This document shows positions 63,157 to 64,000 of a stretch of 64,000 bases of DNA, piece after piece. Numbering within the stretch: the stretch's first letter is position 1; each line of letters starts with the position of its first letter. Under the pieces are notes generated by a model. That model was given only the letters and a program-made list of their open reading frames with translations, did not search any database and had not been told where the DNA came from. Both the position numbers and the translations under genes were made by a program. Source of the DNA: Synaphobranchus kaupii (lineage: Eukaryota; Chordata; Actinopteri; Anguilliformes; Synaphobranchidae); contig CM056380.1 of the NCBI GenBank assembly GCA_029718625.1, forward strand, positions 39,435,608-39,499,607, given 5' to 3'.

Positions 63157-63651
63157 TACGTGCTAGAAGTGTCATTTTCAGACTGTTTTAGCTGCCTCAT
63201 AGAAGTGAATGGAGAGCGACAAATACCCTATTCTGGATTATCACCCCAGGGGAGCACAGAGCAACTAATGAACATATTCCACCATCATTTAGACTATCAT
63301 GGCCAGGAAACTACACAACCCAAAGTTCTACCAAAGTTCAGTTGTGCTTTAAAAATAATTGGACAACCAAAGAACACCCAATCAGAGCCCTGCAAACCTG
63401 TTCAAAATAAACCCAACATATACAAATGGGCTCCAAATTGCGTGGCTGAATTTAAAGCACAACCGAACTTTGGTAGAACTTTGGGTTGTGTAATTACCTG
63501 GCCATGATGAGTCCAAATAGTGGCGAAATATGTTCGTTAGTTGCTCTGTGCTCCCCTGGGGTGATAATTCATTATAATAGGGTATTTGTCGTTCTCCATT
63601 CATTTCTATGGGGCAGCTAAAATGGTCTCAAAATTACACTTCTAGCACGTA
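63157..63651. mobile_element. Foldback MITE, 495 bp
   Basis: TACGTGCTAGAAGTGT and its exact complement ACACTTCTAGCACGTA form the ends. The inner arms share GAATGGAGAGCGACAAATAC, GGGGAGCACAGAGCAACTAA and CAAAGTTCTACCAAAGTTC in opposite orientation. The arms cover almost the whole element, leaving a short unique centre. Confidence 0.9.
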
Positions 63652-63707
63652 TATGACCGCGAAAGAAGTGGATTCTGTCAATACAAACAATAACCAGTCC
63701 TCATACT

Positions 63708-64000
63708 GTCATACACCTCATACATTTCTTCCCTTGTGGTCGTTTCTCTCGGTAGCCATGCGAGGGCGCCGCCCTTTTAGTGGATGTTTGCTTCGCCCCG
63801 TCTTTATCGCGGAGCTTCTCTCAGCATCCACACCTGTGCGTGGTTACCTCGGAGCTATTTAAGCCCACGTTTCCTTCGTTCGGGGCTTCTGTATTATTTT
63901 GCACTGTTTTGTATACTGTTTGGGTATTCAGTGTTTGTTGGGTGTGTGTTTTATTTTTACCATTTGTGCTACTCGCCTGTTCTTACGTTCTCTTCACTGA
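63708..64000 (+). mobile_element. Possible truncated LTR at window edge
   Basis: TGTCATACACC begins a segment with GAGCTATTTAAGCCCACG (TATA-like) and a T-rich R-like region, the layout of a fish LTR promoter (compare TATTTAATCCCC in the solo-LTR-like element). The far end is outside the window, so no terminal or target-duplication check is possible. Confidence 0.3.

Overview
The window is vertebrate nuclear DNA, most likely from a ray-finned (teleost) fish. Split genes with GT-AG introns, long AT-rich introns, (GT)n microsatellites, tRNA-derived SINEs and dense Tc1/mariner, hAT, TTAA-flanked and LINE debris all point that way. The SINE copies carry the L2-type 3' tail with TGTAA repeats, which I recall best from eel UnaSINE1/UnaL2 but which is not restricted to eels, so I do not name a species.

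Genes, left to right. (1) Two coding exons of ZNF365 (+; 562-1227 and 2681-2852), the first with an apparent frameshift in a G/C-rich stretch. (2) ADO (+; 17281-18036), an intact single-exon thiol dioxygenase. (3) EGR2/Krox20 (-; exon 1 at 22964-23135, exon 2 at 21561-22594), predicted 401 aa. ZNF365(+)-ADO(+)-EGR2(-) is the same order and orientation I recall from human 10q21, which supports all three calls. (4) A TRP-family cation channel on the minus strand, rebuilt here from eight phase-compatible exons (plus one candidate short exon) between 62185 and 41309. It covers the S1-S2 loop to the C-terminal coiled coil. Its N-terminus lies beyond the right edge.

Repeats dominate from 24 kb onward. 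A TG...CA solo-LTR-like element (30449-31891, 5-bp flanking duplication) sits inside a diverged tandem array (29700-32250). Then come a frameshifted DDE transposase (34580-35312), a TTAA-flanked foldback element holding an exon-like acidic reading frame (35967-36931), a dead LINE (37220-39180, minus) and a Tc1 element (39218-40418). The exon 57436-57535 to 51313-51398 intron is almost entirely one hAT-like element (51949-57408) interrupted by at least three other elements.

The most striking structure is in the last intron of the TRP gene: a 6.93-kb near-perfect inverted repeat (43041-49969) flanked by the direct repeat TAACTGG (8 bp if an A is included). Each arm is itself an older, more diverged foldback with hexamer (GCGANT) tracts, giving the order A / spacer / A' // A' / spacer / A. 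The left arm carries a later 596-bp insertion with a 13-bp target duplication. This insertion is an almost perfect palindrome whose two halves each contain a hammerhead-ribozyme-like core, as in Penelope-like element terminal repeats. The empty site is preserved in the right arm, so the order of events can be read directly.
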